The notes: generated by a model from the sequence alone, not told the origin. A stretch of DNA of 64,000 bases from Cytophagales bacterium (GCA_017303795.1 JAFLBR010000004.1:248001-312000); one strand, 5' to 3'. Numbered from the stretch's first letter, positions 34,904-43,941 are shown. Numbers and translations are program-made.

Positions 34904-35479
34904 ATGAAAACGATCATAAAAAAAACCCGATTTGCAATTCTGTTTGTACTGGTATTTTTCCATACAGCCCTATGGGCGCAACAGAGTTATAAACTAAGCG
35001 GCACACCCAACATTACCATAGCCGGAACCTCTACCATGCATGATTGGACAATGACCTCCAAACAAGCAACCAGCCAGGCACAATTTGAAATGGATGCTGC
35101 CGGCCAGCTAAGCAAAGTAAATTCAATAGTAGTAACCATTCCTGCCGAAAGTTTAAAGAGTGGTAAAGGTGCAATGGACAAGAATGCCTACAACGCACTT
35201 AAAACCGACATGAATAAGGACATCAAATTTCAACTTACATCGGCTACCGTAAATGGTAGCAACATAGTAGCGCAGGGCACCTTAACCATAGCCGGAAGTT
35301 CAAAACCTACCGAGCTTACCGTTACTGGTAAACCAGATGCAAACGGAATTCGATTTCAGGGTTCCAAGAAAATTAAAATGACTGAGTTTAATGTAGAGCC
35401 GCCTTCATTCATGTTCGGCTCAGTTAAAACAGGCGATGAGATTACCATAACCTTCGACATCACCCTATCAAATAAGTAA
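34904..35479 (+). CDS. YceI-family periplasmic protein
   Basis: YceI proteins are extended lipocalins that bind polyisoprenoid lipids or quinone-like molecules. This 191-residue protein starts MKTIIKKTRFAI with a signal peptide ending LWAQ. The YceI pattern follows: SGTPNITIAGTSTMHDWTM, IPAESLKSGKGAMDKNAYNALKTD, and LTIAGSSKPTELTVTG. The start at 34904 removes 21 unlikely codons. It is directly upstream of the porin gene (43 bp). Confidence 0.9.
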   Translation: MKTIIKKTRFAILFVLVFFHTALWAQQSYKLSGTPNITIAGTSTMHDWTMTSKQATSQAQFEMDAAGQLSKVNSIVVTIPAESLKSGKGAMDKNAYNALKTDMNKDIKFQLTSATVNGSNIVAQGTLTIAGSSKPTELTVTGKPDANGIRFQGSKKIKMTEFNVEPPSFMFGSVKTGDEITITFDITLSNK

Positions 35480-35522
35480 ACATAAATCAATCTGTAAAAA
35501 TCACCTTTAAAAGTTAAATGTT

Positions 35523-36875
35523 ATGAAAACAAAATCCGCAACCCTAAGAAGTCTGCTGCTGGTGTTTGGCCTCATGTTAGGCTGGACAGCCTGGGCACAG
35601 CAACCTACCATACAATATTGGAGACCTTACGATAAGCGCGGTATCAATGTATTCGAAACCTCGAAAGAAGATACTGTTATTTATGATGGCTTGAAGATGC
35701 GCCTCGGTGCAGGCTTTACACAAGGCTATCAAAAATTTAGTCACAGCAATGGTTTAGCAGCACCCGCACTTTATGAAATGGGTGGTGGCTTTCCTCTCGC
35801 ACAAGCAAACTTCAATATAGATGTGCAGCTTTATGATGGTGTTAGTCTTAACCTGGTGTCTTATATGTCATCTCACCACCACAACGAGTTTTGGGTAAAA
35901 GGTGGGTATCTGCAAATTGATAAAGTAGGTTTTTTGAAAAGCGAATTCTTCGATAACCTGTGGAAAAATCTTACGCTGAAAGTGGGCCACATGGAAGTAA
36001 ATTATGGCGATGCACACTTCCGCAGAAGCGATGGTGGCCACACATTATGGAACCCGTGGATTGAAAACAATATCATGGATGCCTTCACCACAGAAATAGG
36101 CGCGGAGTTATATTTTAAAAAAGATGGCTTCCTGTTAATGGGTGGTTTTACCGATGGCGAAATTCAGGGTAACATTTCAAATCCGTCACAACCTGATGGT
36201 GCCAAACGCAAACCATCTCTGTATGCTAAAATTGGTTTCGATAAACAATTGAATGATAACCTGCGCGTAAGGCTTACTGGTTCAGCCATGACAACCAAAT
36301 CTTCTGCCAGCAACACGTTGTTTGGTGGCGACCGCACGGGCTCTAACTATCAATACGTAATGGAAAACGCACCCGTAACATTAACCGGAAATGCTTTCTC
36401 TGGTAGGTTTAATCCTGGCTTCCGCGATAACATCACAGCTTTTGTTATCAATCCCTTTGTAAAATTCAACGGACTGGAAGTGTTTGGAACGTTAGAATGG
36501 GCTAAAGGCAACAGTGCATTTGAAAATGGCGAAGGCGCAACTTATGCCGCACAAGACGATCGCAAAGCAAGCCAAACTGCTGTTGAAGCACTTTACAGAT
36601 TTGGTAAAGAAGAACAGTTTTATGTTGGTGCGCGCTACATTAAAGTAGATGCAACTGTGGCCGAAGGCTATACCGCTGCAGCAGCCGGAACCAGATACGA
36701 TATAACAATAGACCGCACTTCTTTTGGAGCTGGCTGGTTTATTACCCGCAACATCTTGTTGAAAGGAGAATATGTAACTCAGAATTATGACGGCTTCCGC
36801 GATACCGGTGCAAACAACCGTTTCTATAACGGTAAGTTTGATGGTTTCGTGATTCAGGGTGCAATCTCCTTCTGA
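35523..36875 (+). CDS. Outer-membrane porin-like beta-barrel protein
   Basis: The 450-residue protein has a signal peptide (MKTKSATLRSLLLVFGLML...AWAQQ) and a long run of amphipathic strands, such as LTLKVGHMEVNYGDAHFRRSDGG and RLGAGFTQGYQKF. It ends in FDGFVIQGAISF, and a terminal phenylalanine is typical of outer-membrane barrels. No plug domain or TonB box is seen, so it is a porin rather than a TonB-dependent receptor. It lies between two YceI-family genes. Confidence 0.82.
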   Translation: MKTKSATLRSLLLVFGLMLGWTAWAQQPTIQYWRPYDKRGINVFETSKEDTVIYDGLKMRLGAGFTQGYQKFSHSNGLAAPALYEMGGGFPLAQANFNIDVQLYDGVSLNLVSYMSSHHHNEFWVKGGYLQIDKVGFLKSEFFDNLWKNLTLKVGHMEVNYGDAHFRRSDGGHTLWNPWIENNIMDAFTTEIGAELYFKKDGFLLMGGFTDGEIQGNISNPSQPDGAKRKPSLYAKIGFDKQLNDNLRVRLTGSAMTTKSSASNTLFGGDRTGSNYQYVMENAPVTLTGNAFSGRFNPGFRDNITAFVINPFVKFNGLEVFGTLEWAKGNSAFENGEGATYAAQDDRKASQTAVEALYRFGKEEQFYVGARYIKVDATVAEGYTAAAAGTRYDITIDRTSFGAGWFITRNILLKGEYVTQNYDGFRDTGANNRFYNGKFDGFVIQGAISF

Positions 36876-36897
36876 TAAGGTGGGATGGTTTATGGGT

Positions 36898-36930
36898 GAG
36901 TTCCGGTCAGGGGTGGCCGGAACTCTGTGT
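36898..36930 (+). terminator. Hairpin after the porin gene
   Basis: GAGTTCCGG (36898-36906) and CCGGAACTC (36917-36925) form a perfect 9-bp stem with a 10-base loop. Only a short T-run follows (TGTGTATTTT), so termination may be partial. Confidence 0.6.
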
Positions 36931-36936
36931 ATTTTA

Positions 36937-36944
36937 TAACTTTG
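36937..36944 (+). promoter_or_regulatory. Possible -7 element for the second YceI-like gene
   Basis: TAACTTTG matches the Bacteroidota -7 consensus TAnnTTTG exactly, 16 bases upstream of the ATG. No clear -33 TTG lies at the right distance, because the region holds the porin hairpin. Confidence 0.4.
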
Positions 36945-36960
36945 AAAAGGTAAAACAAGA

Positions 36961-37560
36961 ATGAAACGCGCACTGATTTTATTCATGGCAGTAATACTCT
37001 GGAGTTCGTTCAGCACTTCTCCGGTATTGTTACATCGGTTTATTGTGCAGCCAGAAAGCACGCTGGTTGTTACAGGCAAAACCAATGTAAACTCTTTTCA
37101 ATGCACCACTTTGTATTGCGGGCGTGATACGCTGGTGCTTCGCGAAAGCGTTGGCACGCCTCCTGTTTTTTTAAAAGGCAATGTACAACTTGATGCCTCG
37201 GCATTTAGTTGTGGCATGCAATTGATGACCAACGATTTTAATAAGACGATCAAAGCAAAAGAACATCCTGCCATTGCTATTGATTTTATTTCGTTTGAGA
37301 GAACACCTGTTTATGGTTGTACCGAAGAACGTTTTAAAGGGCGCATGAAAATAAGCCTTGCGGGAATAACCAAAACATTTGATGTGGATTGCGCGATTGA
37401 AGCCAGGAGCACCGGAATAATTTATCTGCGGGGCAACCGGGCATTTGAGTTTGCCGATTTTAATCTAACAGCCCCATCGCGTATGATGGGTATGGTTAAG
37501 GTGGAAGATAAACTTGAAGTTAAGTTTAATCTGGCACTTAAGATTGATCCGAATCTATAG
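36961..37560 (+). CDS. YceI-like lipid-binding domain protein
   Basis: The 199-residue exported protein starts MKRALILFMAVILW. It shows a divergent YceI fold: STLVVTGKTNVNSFQCTT, VQLDASAFSCGMQLMTNDFNKTIKAKEHPAI and FKGRMKISLAGITKTFDVDCAIE. Several cysteines, absent from the other YceI in this cluster, could form disulfides. Together with the YceI-porin pair upstream it makes a symmetric group. Confidence 0.8.
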   Translation: MKRALILFMAVILWSSFSTSPVLLHRFIVQPESTLVVTGKTNVNSFQCTTLYCGRDTLVLRESVGTPPVFLKGNVQLDASAFSCGMQLMTNDFNKTIKAKEHPAIAIDFISFERTPVYGCTEERFKGRMKISLAGITKTFDVDCAIEARSTGIIYLRGNRAFEFADFNLTAPSRMMGMVKVEDKLEVKFNLALKIDPNL

Positions 37561-37627
37561 TAGTGCTCTATAAATCGTCAAGACGGCTTGAAGGCTAAAG
37601 CATACAGCCGTCAGACGACTAACACTG

Positions 37628-38458
37628 TTACCCTCTCAATTTATCGAGATATAATTTTGAAGCCTGCTCTACCCAACGGTCGCGGGCAATACGACCCGGA
37701 AAAAATTCAATTACTGATGATACCCGTTCAATACTTTCTTCAGTGAGCTCACTGATTTGCCGGAAGCTGAAAATGCCAGCTTTGTTGAGTTTAACTTCAA
37801 TGCCCGGCCCAATACCATTAATCACTTTTAGATCATCCACTTCGCGCGTAGAGGTTGAAGTTTGCTGAGTTTGGGCGATGCTACTTTTGGCAGAACGCTT
37901 TACCTGCTTTAGTTCATTCAGTTCAACTTCTAACTTTTGCTTTTCCTGTTTGCTATGCGCGGCTTCCTGATTGGCTTCGTTAAAGCCTTGTTGTAAATCG
38001 CTAACGGTGTGTTGCAAAACCGCAATTTGTTGTTGCAGCAGGCCCTGTTCGCCTTTAAAAGTTTCTTCTACTGTTTTCAGGCGCTCATTCTCGCGCGAAA
38101 TAGTAAGAAAGTCGGCCCGAAAGGTTTCGCGGGCCCGGTTTAAGGTTTGCTCTGCTTTTTCAGATTGTTCGCTGGCAAGCAGTACCTCCTGTTTTTTTGT
38201 GGCAAGTAAAATTTTCAGTTCTGTGTTTTCAGCTTCGGCCTTTTCTATGTTTTGCTGGCGCAGAAACCAGGCAATTCCAAATCCGATAAACAGCGAAACA
38301 ACTACAATTATTAAGATCTCGGCAATAGCCAAAGCCGACTCGTGCGGGTTAATGTTTTCAGGTTTAGGGTCAAGACCCTTTATCCAGAACAAATACCAGA
38401 AAGCTGCCAACAGGCACCAAACGGCAAAAGACCCCACAAGTAAATAGACAGAACGCAT
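37628..38458 (-). CDS. Membrane-anchored coiled-coil protein with C-terminal helix-hairpin-helix domain
   Basis: Starting at 38458 (MRSVYLLVGSFAVWCLLAAF), the 276-residue protein has two membrane spans (about 3-24 and 45-68). A long coiled coil follows (about 70-195), then a C-terminal domain VDDLKVINGIGPGIEVKLNKAGIFSFRQISEL. INGIGPGIEVKLNKAGI is a helix-hairpin-helix of the type found in DNA-binding or ribosomal-like modules. Similar membrane coiled-coil-HhH proteins occur widely, but their role is unknown. Confidence 0.8.
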   Translation of the reverse strand: MRSVYLLVGSFAVWCLLAAFWYLFWIKGLDPKPENINPHESALAIAEILIIVVVSLFIGFGIAWFLRQQNIEKAEAENTELKILLATKKQEVLLASEQSEKAEQTLNRARETFRADFLTISRENERLKTVEETFKGEQGLLQQQIAVLQHTVSDLQQGFNEANQEAAHSKQEKQKLEVELNELKQVKRSAKSSIAQTQQTSTSTREVDDLKVINGIGPGIEVKLNKAGIFSFRQISELTEESIERVSSVIEFFPGRIARDRWVEQASKLYLDKLRG

Positions 38459-38484
38459 TGGCTTTTCGGTAAAGAATAGAGTTG

Positions 38485-38512
38485 CAAAAATAAAAAAAGG
38501 CTCGACATGCAA
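38485..38512 (-). promoter_or_regulatory. Promoter-like TTG-N17-TAnnTTTG for the coiled-coil gene
   Basis: On the minus strand a TTG (38512-38510) is followed after 17 bases by TATTTTTG (38492-38485), the full Bacteroidota -33/-7 pattern. The start codon lies about 27 bases downstream at 38458. Confidence 0.5.
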
Positions 38513-38538
38513 CCTGATTTACCGATAAAGCGTCTTAG

Positions 38539-38559
38539 ATACATAATTCACTTATGTAT
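38539..38559. promoter_or_regulatory. Palindromic operator upstream of padR
   Basis: ATACATAA (38539-38546) and TTATGTAT (38552-38559) are perfect arms with a 5-bp spacer, ending 9 bp before the padR ATG. ACAT/ATGT half-sites resemble known PadR-family operators, so autoregulation is likely. Confidence 0.6.
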
Positions 38560-38568
38560 TAATGATTT

Positions 38569-38901
38569 ATGCATTCGCCTGAGCTGCTGAAGGGTACCCT
38601 TCAAACTATTGTATTAAAAGTTTTGAAAGATAATGGCCGTATGTATGGCTATGAGATTACCCAACGGGTAAAAGAACTTTCGGATGATCGGATTCTTATT
38701 ACCGAAGGCGCCTTGTATCCCGCACTTCATAAACTGGAAGCTGAAGGTATGCTGAAAACAGAAACCGAAAACATTGGCAAGCGAGTGCGCAAATACTATT
38801 CACTTACGCCACAAGGTCGCAGTTTGGTAAAAGAACGGGTAAATGAATTTGTTGAGTTTATTAAAACAATGGGGAATGTGCTGCAGGTAAACTTAGGATG
38901 A
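38569..38901 (+). CDS. PadR-family transcriptional regulator
   Basis: The 110-residue protein begins SPELLKGTLQTIVLKVLKDNGRMYGYEITQRV and has the wing RVRKYYSLTPQGRSLVKERVNEF, with no long C-terminal helix. It precedes a long ABC permease gene, as does the PadR at 20435. The two PadRs are clearly different proteins. A palindrome sits just upstream. Confidence 0.93.
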   Translation: MHSPELLKGTLQTIVLKVLKDNGRMYGYEITQRVKELSDDRILITEGALYPALHKLEAEGMLKTETENIGKRVRKYYSLTPQGRSLVKERVNEFVEFIKTMGNVLQVNLG

Positions 38902-38908
38902 AATTCGT

Positions 38909-38963
38909 TTCTGGTTTCTTGTCGCTGGCAACATGTCGCCAGTAACCAGAGGCCAGTAACCAG
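38909..38963. repeat. Short repeat cluster between padR and the permease gene
   Basis: CCAGTAACCAG occurs twice in tandem (38939-38949 and 38953-38963). CTGGTTTCTTGTCGCTGG just before it contains inverse-complement words (CTGGTT/AACCAG). The tract occupies most of the 70-bp gap and could form hairpins. Confidence 0.55.
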
Positions 38964-38971
38964 CAACAACT

Positions 38972-41671
38972 ATGAAGCTAACGGAAGACCATATCTCCTA
39001 CATCATCAAAGACCTGAACTACCGTGGCATTGTGGCAGATGGAATTCAGGATGAGTTGATAGATCATATCTGTTCAGCTGTGGAGGCAGAGATGGAAAAA
39101 GAGAAGCGATTTATAGATGCATACCATACTATACTTAAAAGATTTGGGCACACTGCGGGGTTGCGCGAAACACAAAAACAAACCATACAATCAGACAACA
39201 ATAAGCCAAAAGATATGCTGAAGAATTACTTTACTGTTGCCATGCGCAATCTGCGCAAGCATAGTTTTTATTCATTGATAAATGTAGCCGGGCTTTCCAT
39301 AGGGCTGGCCATTTGTTTCATCATTGTTCTGTTTGTACGAAACGAGATTAGTTATGACAAGCATTTTGCAAATGCAGATCGCATCTACCGTATTAAAAGC
39401 GATTTAAAATTTGGTGGAAATCATTACAACATGTTGTATGCACCTCCGCTAATGGGCCCTACATTGGCAGAAGAATTTCCGGAGGTAGAAGCCGCGGTTC
39501 GCTTTCGCGAAAGAGGTTCGTATTTGGTAAAGCGCGATGTGGAGAACATAAAAGAAGATCATGTAATCTGGGCCGATAAAGATTTCTTTAAAGTATTTTC
39601 AATACCGGTGCTTGCGGGTAACGCACAAACTGCGTTGGCCGAACCTAATTCCATTGCGGTAAGTAAACGTGTAGCTGATAAGTTTTTCCCCAATGAAGAA
39701 GCGCTTGGCCAAACATTAATTCTGGACAATAATCAGAATATGAAAATTACGGCCGTGTATGAAAACATCCCCACCAATACACATTTTCATTTTGATATTC
39801 TTATTGCTATGGAAGGCCTTGACGAGGCAAAGCGCAACGTATGGTATAGCAACAACTTTCAAACATATTTTCTGCTACGCGATGGAGCCGATGCCGCACA
39901 ATTGGAAAGCAAACTTCCGCAATTGATTATGGAAAGAGCGATGCCACAATTAGGGGAGATATTAGGCGGTGACTTTTCGCCAGAAAAATTTGCCGCAGCC
40001 GGCAATAAAATGGAATACACCTTACAACCACTCTTAGACATACACACTAAAAGTTCGTTGCAGGGTGAGTTTGAACCTAACTTTGACATTGCGTACGTGT
40101 ATTTGTTTTCAGCAATTGCACTTTTCATTCTCATCATCGCATGTATCAACTTCATGAATTTATCTACTGCCCGCTCGGCCAACCGCGCTAAGGAAGTGGG
40201 CATTCGTAAAGTAATGGGTTCGTTCCGCTCGCACTTAGTGCGGCAGTTTCTTACCGAATCAGTTTTATTAAGTTTCATTTCAATGTTACTCGCTTTAGGG
40301 ATTGCTTATCTCTTGCTTCCGGTTTTCAACGAACTATCCTCGCGCCAACTGTTTCTTCCTTTCAGTGAACCGGTTTTTTATTTGGTAGTGCTAAGTGCAG
40401 TTTTAGTAGTGGGTATTTTAGCGGGAGTTTATCCTTCATTTTTCCTTTCGGCATTTAAACCGGCAAGCGTATTAAAAGGCAGCGTAGCGTTGGGTATGAA
40501 GAGTGGATTTATAAGAAGTGCGTTGGTGGTGTTTCAGTTTGCCGTTTCTATTTTGTTGGTTATTGGAACACTGGCCGTCTATCGCCAGCTTAGTTATATC
40601 CAAAACAAAAAACTAGGTTTTAATAAAGATCAGGTTTTGGTAATTGAAGATGCTTATGCATTGGGTAATAATCGCATGGCTTTTCGCGATGAAGTAATGC
40701 GCAGCGGAAAAATGGAGTTATCTACCATGACGGGTTATTTGCCCGTAAGCGGAACATGGCGTAACGATAATCCGTGGTGGGTAGAAGGTCGCGATCCCGG
40801 TGTGCAGGAAAATATGGTAAGTGTTCAGTGCTGGCAAGTGGATTATGATTATATCAAAACGCTGGGCATGCAGGTAATTCAAGGTCGGGATTTTTCATTG
40901 GATTTTCCTTCCGATTCATCGGCAGTTATTCTAAACGAAGCAGCATTGAAGTCCTTCAACTTTACAGGCGAAGTTCTGGGAAGTAAAATTGCAACTTTTG
41001 GCAATTTTGAAAATGGTGAGATTGATCGGGAGAAATTAGAAACCTTAAATGTAGTTGGGGTAATCGAAAATTTTCATTTCGAATCGCTGAAGCAAAATGT
41101 AACACCGGTAATTATTTATTTGAGTGATCAGCCACGCGGCCCCATCTCATTCCGGTTTCAGTCTAAAAATGTAAAAGATGTTATTGAAACCGTGGAGGCA
41201 AAATGGAAAGCGCTTGCTCCGGGCCAGCCGTTCAATTATTATTTTCTGGACGACCGCTTCAGTAGCATGTATGCGAACGAAACCCGCCTAGGAAAAATTA
41301 TTGGAATCTTTTCAACACTTGCCATTGTGGTAGCGTGCTTAGGTTTGTTTGCGCTTACGGCTTTTACAGCCGAACAACGCACCAAAGAAATTGGGATCCG
41401 CAAAGTGTTAGGCGCAAGCGTAAGCAGCATTGTGTTATTGCTTTCAAAAGAATTTGGCAAGTTGATAGCGATTGCTTTTGTGTTGGCAGCGCCCGTAGCC
41501 TGGTATGGCGTTAGCTGGTGGCTGAAAGACTACACCTACAAAACCGAAATTGGAGTTGGATTATTTCTATTTGCCGGACTTGGCGCATTTGTAGTAGCAT
41601 GGGCAACCATGAGTTTCCAATCGTTTCGTGCGGCCAGTAGTGATCCGGTAAAGAGTTTGCGGAGTGAGTGA
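38972..41671 (+). CDS. MacB/FtsX-family ABC transporter permease
   Basis: At 899 residues, the N-terminal 75 (LTEDHISYIIKDLNYRGIVADGIQDELIDHICSAVE) are a soluble helical prefix unlike that of the permease at 20758. The first span is INVAGLSIGLAICFIIVLFV, followed by the periplasmic MacB-type domain. Two FtsX modules are marked by SANRAKEVGIRKVMGSFRSHLV (near 410) and TAEQRTKEIGIRKVLGASVSSI (near 810). No ATPase gene is adjacent. Control by the preceding PadR is inferred from the gene pair. Confidence 0.9.
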   Translation: MKLTEDHISYIIKDLNYRGIVADGIQDELIDHICSAVEAEMEKEKRFIDAYHTILKRFGHTAGLRETQKQTIQSDNNKPKDMLKNYFTVAMRNLRKHSFYSLINVAGLSIGLAICFIIVLFVRNEISYDKHFANADRIYRIKSDLKFGGNHYNMLYAPPLMGPTLAEEFPEVEAAVRFRERGSYLVKRDVENIKEDHVIWADKDFFKVFSIPVLAGNAQTALAEPNSIAVSKRVADKFFPNEEALGQTLILDNNQNMKITAVYENIPTNTHFHFDILIAMEGLDEAKRNVWYSNNFQTYFLLRDGADAAQLESKLPQLIMERAMPQLGEILGGDFSPEKFAAAGNKMEYTLQPLLDIHTKSSLQGEFEPNFDIAYVYLFSAIALFILIIACINFMNLSTARSANRAKEVGIRKVMGSFRSHLVRQFLTESVLLSFISMLLALGIAYLLLPVFNELSSRQLFLPFSEPVFYLVVLSAVLVVGILAGVYPSFFLSAFKPASVLKGSVALGMKSGFIRSALVVFQFAVSILLVIGTLAVYRQLSYIQNKKLGFNKDQVLVIEDAYALGNNRMAFRDEVMRSGKMELSTMTGYLPVSGTWRNDNPWWVEGRDPGVQENMVSVQCWQVDYDYIKTLGMQVIQGRDFSLDFPSDSSAVILNEAALKSFNFTGEVLGSKIATFGNFENGEIDREKLETLNVVGVIENFHFESLKQNVTPVIIYLSDQPRGPISFRFQSKNVKDVIETVEAKWKALAPGQPFNYYFLDDRFSSMYANETRLGKIIGIFSTLAIVVACLGLFALTAFTAEQRTKEIGIRKVLGASVSSIVLLLSKEFGKLIAIAFVLAAPVAWYGVSWWLKDYTYKTEIGVGLFLFAGLGAFVVAWATMSFQSFRAASSDPVKSLRSE

Positions 41672-41685
41672 TACTTAATTGGAAT

Positions 41686-42045
41686 TTAACGCCTTCGCTT
41701 TCTGGGCAAACCAGACGCACGACCTAAATATTTAAAGGAATCAACCAGTAGAAAGGTACCGGTTATGCCGGTGGCACCGCCAGCAATTAATAGACCTTGG
41801 CCAAGCTTATCATTGCTTCGGCCTAACATTAAACCGCCAGCAATGGTAACGGAATAGCCAATAGTTGCGAGGGCAATTCCTCTTTGGAATTTTGCCTGTG
41901 CCTGGCCAAGATTTACTTTAACCCGATCCATATCTTGTTGCAAGCGCAATACTTGCTGGCGCAGGCTATCTTCGGGTATAAGTGTTTGAGCTTGCGATGT
42001 GCCCGCCAGAATCACCAACCAAACGATGATTAGAAACTTAATCAT
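41686..42045 (-). CDS. Small exported protein with glycine-rich hydrophobic segment
   Basis: Starting at 42045 (MIKFLIIVWLVILAGTSQAQ), the 119-residue protein has a signal peptide, a short coiled coil (EDSLRQQVLRLQQDMDRVKVNLGQ), and two glycine-rich hydrophobic stretches (ALATIGYSVTIAGGLML and GLLIAGGATGITGTFLLV). It ends in a basic tail, LPRKRRR. No family is recognised. It is convergent with the permease gene and follows the LytTR regulator. Confidence 0.65.
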   Translation of the reverse strand: MIKFLIIVWLVILAGTSQAQTLIPEDSLRQQVLRLQQDMDRVKVNLGQAQAKFQRGIALATIGYSVTIAGGLMLGRSNDKLGQGLLIAGGATGITGTFLLVDSFKYLGRASGLPRKRRR

Positions 42046-42091
42046 TACTAAAACAGATTTTACATTTAAAACCACATTAACTCAAAAGTGT

Positions 42092-42847
42092 TTAGTGATT
42101 CAACCAATCTTTAAAAGCTTTTAATCTATCACGACTAACCACCAACGGAAAATCCGAAACTTTGAAAAGATTAATCTCTAACCGATTGTTTTGCGTACGT
42201 ACTTCCTGAATCGCGTCAATGCGAACAATTGCCTTGCGGCTGATTCTGAAAAAGAAACCCGGATCAAGTAGTTCTGATTCCAGTTCTTCCAGCGTATGAT
42301 CAATTACATATTGTTTTTGCTCATTCGAAACCAGGTACGAAATTTTGCCATCAGCAAACAAATAAGAAATTTCTGCTACGGGAATATATTGAATGCGCGT
42401 GCCCTGCTTTACCAGAAAGCGCTTTTTGTAAGCATTTGCCTGTAACAGTTCGCGAACAAATTCTTTGGTTAATCCTTCGTTCTTATCATCAGGATTTAGT
42501 CGCTTGAATTTATTTAATGCAAATGTTAACTCTTCAAAGCGTACCGGCTTCAGCAGATAATCTATGCTATTATATTTAAATGCTTTAATAGAATAATGAT
42601 CGTAGGCAGTTGTAAAAATTACGGGCTTGAAATACGGAGTCTGATCAAACAACTCGAAACTTTTTCCATCGGCTAATTGAATATCCAGAAAGAGTACATC
42701 AATATCATTATGATGGGCCAGGTACTGCGATGTTTCCTGGACAGTATCTAACGGGCCGGCAATGGTAATACCCGTATCGTACTTTCTAATCATCTCTTCC
42801 AGCCGTTCGGCTGCCAGCTTCTCGTCTTCAACTATTAAAACCTTCAT
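42092..42847 (-). CDS. LytTR-family response regulator
   Basis: The 251-residue regulator has an N-terminal receiver (VEDEKLAAERLEEM, phosphoacceptor aspartate in VLFLDIQLADGKSF, and TAYDHYSIKAFKYNSIDYLLKP). A C-terminal LytTR DNA-binding domain follows (KQGTRIQYIPVAEISYLFADGK). It overlaps the sensor kinase gene by four bases (ATGA), so the two are a coupled LytS/LytR-type pair. Targets are not known. The fasciclin gene upstream is a possible one. Confidence 0.93.
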   Translation of the reverse strand: MKVLIVEDEKLAAERLEEMIRKYDTGITIAGPLDTVQETSQYLAHHNDIDVLFLDIQLADGKSFELFDQTPYFKPVIFTTAYDHYSIKAFKYNSIDYLLKPVRFEELTFALNKFKRLNPDDKNEGLTKEFVRELLQANAYKKRFLVKQGTRIQYIPVAEISYLFADGKISYLVSNEQKQYVIDHTLEELESELLDPGFFFRISRKAIVRIDAIQEVRTQNNRLEINLFKVSDFPLVVSRDRLKAFKDWLNH

Positions 42848-43899
42848 CCGTTCTCACTTTCGTACGATAATTTTATTAATGGAACTTTTACCACAAAGTT
42901 TGGTTGGGTAATCACTTCTACGCCTTCGCGACCAACCAGAAAAGTATAGCGCGACTTAATATTTTTCAGCCCGAGTTTTGATGATGTTTCCTGAACGGGC
43001 TTTGGTTGCAGGTTGTTTTCTACAACAATTTTATTGACCTCTGGCTTTCCGTTCTCTATATAGATTTTTATCTCTAATGGATTTTTCTTGGAAACCACAT
43101 TGTGCTTAATCGCATTTTCAATCAAAAGCTGAAGTGTAGCTGGTGCGATGTAATAATCTTTTTTAATCTCTGGAATTTCGTGTGCAATGTTGATGTTTTC
43201 CTGAAACCGCATTTTCAACAGGTAGTAGTAAGAGTTTATAAACTCCAGCTCTTCCCGTAAGGGAATTAATTTTTGATCTTGATTATAGAGCAAATACCGA
43301 TAGACGTTTGAGAGTTGTTCAATAAACCGCGCGGAGGTATCCGGATCGCGATAGACCAGCGAGGAAAGAACGTTTAATGAATTGAAGAGAAAATGTGGAT
43401 TGATCTGGCTGCGCAAGGCATCAAAGCGAGCCTCAATACTTTGCTTCTTTAATTGCTCGGCTTCAACCTGTACCATTTTATATTTGTTCATATAAAACAC
43501 AATGGCATTAAGGCAATGCAGAAAAAGGTTTATTCTAAAGCTGAAGCCCAACGAAAGCGTAAGCGCCAACCAGAACGCATCTTTTTCGAGTTGGTAAAGC
43601 GAAGCAAGTGCAATTGAAATAAGACTTGCGATAACAGCCACCACCACAAGGCTAAGCGCAAAATGAATAATAAGCGGATGGATTTTACTTCGCAGGAAAA
43701 CCCGAATGCGCCCAAGGTTGCGCTGCAACAAACGGTTGGTTTCCCAAACTAAAAAAACCAATGCCGATACCGATGTGATAAAAAGTGGCTCAGGTAAGTT
43801 AATACCCAGAAAGGAATGGCCCGTTGTTAGCAAAATGTTTACATAAGAGTAAACACTCAGCAAAACAATAAATATGTACCGCTGTCGGATGCTAAACAT
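42844..43899 (-). CDS. LytS-type sensor histidine kinase
   Basis: The 351-residue kinase has several N-terminal membrane spans (about 8-28, 35-55, 75-100 and 115-140). The His_kinase signature DALRSQINPHFLFNSLNVLSSL includes the phosphorylated histidine, and the ATPase domain carries LLIENAIKHN (N-box) and SKLGLKNIKSRY (G-box). It lacks a recognisable sensor domain beyond the membrane region. Its gene overlaps the LytTR regulator gene. Confidence 0.92.
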   Translation of the reverse strand: MFSIRQRYIFIVLLSVYSYVNILLTTGHSFLGINLPEPLFITSVSALVFLVWETNRLLQRNLGRIRVFLRSKIHPLIIHFALSLVVVAVIASLISIALASLYQLEKDAFWLALTLSLGFSFRINLFLHCLNAIVFYMNKYKMVQVEAEQLKKQSIEARFDALRSQINPHFLFNSLNVLSSLVYRDPDTSARFIEQLSNVYRYLLYNQDQKLIPLREELEFINSYYYLLKMRFQENINIAHEIPEIKKDYYIAPATLQLLIENAIKHNVVSKKNPLEIKIYIENGKPEVNKIVVENNLQPKPVQETSSKLGLKNIKSRYTFLVGREGVEVITQPNFVVKVPLIKLSYESENG

Positions 43900-43941
43900 A
43901 ATGTATGGTATAACAACAAAATCAGCCTACGGTTTAATGAA

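Noticed and set aside
37581-37612. GACGGCT/AGCCGTC inverted repeat as terminator between converging genes
   Set aside because: The stem is only 7 bp with a 17-base loop and no T-run follows. It is too weak to call.
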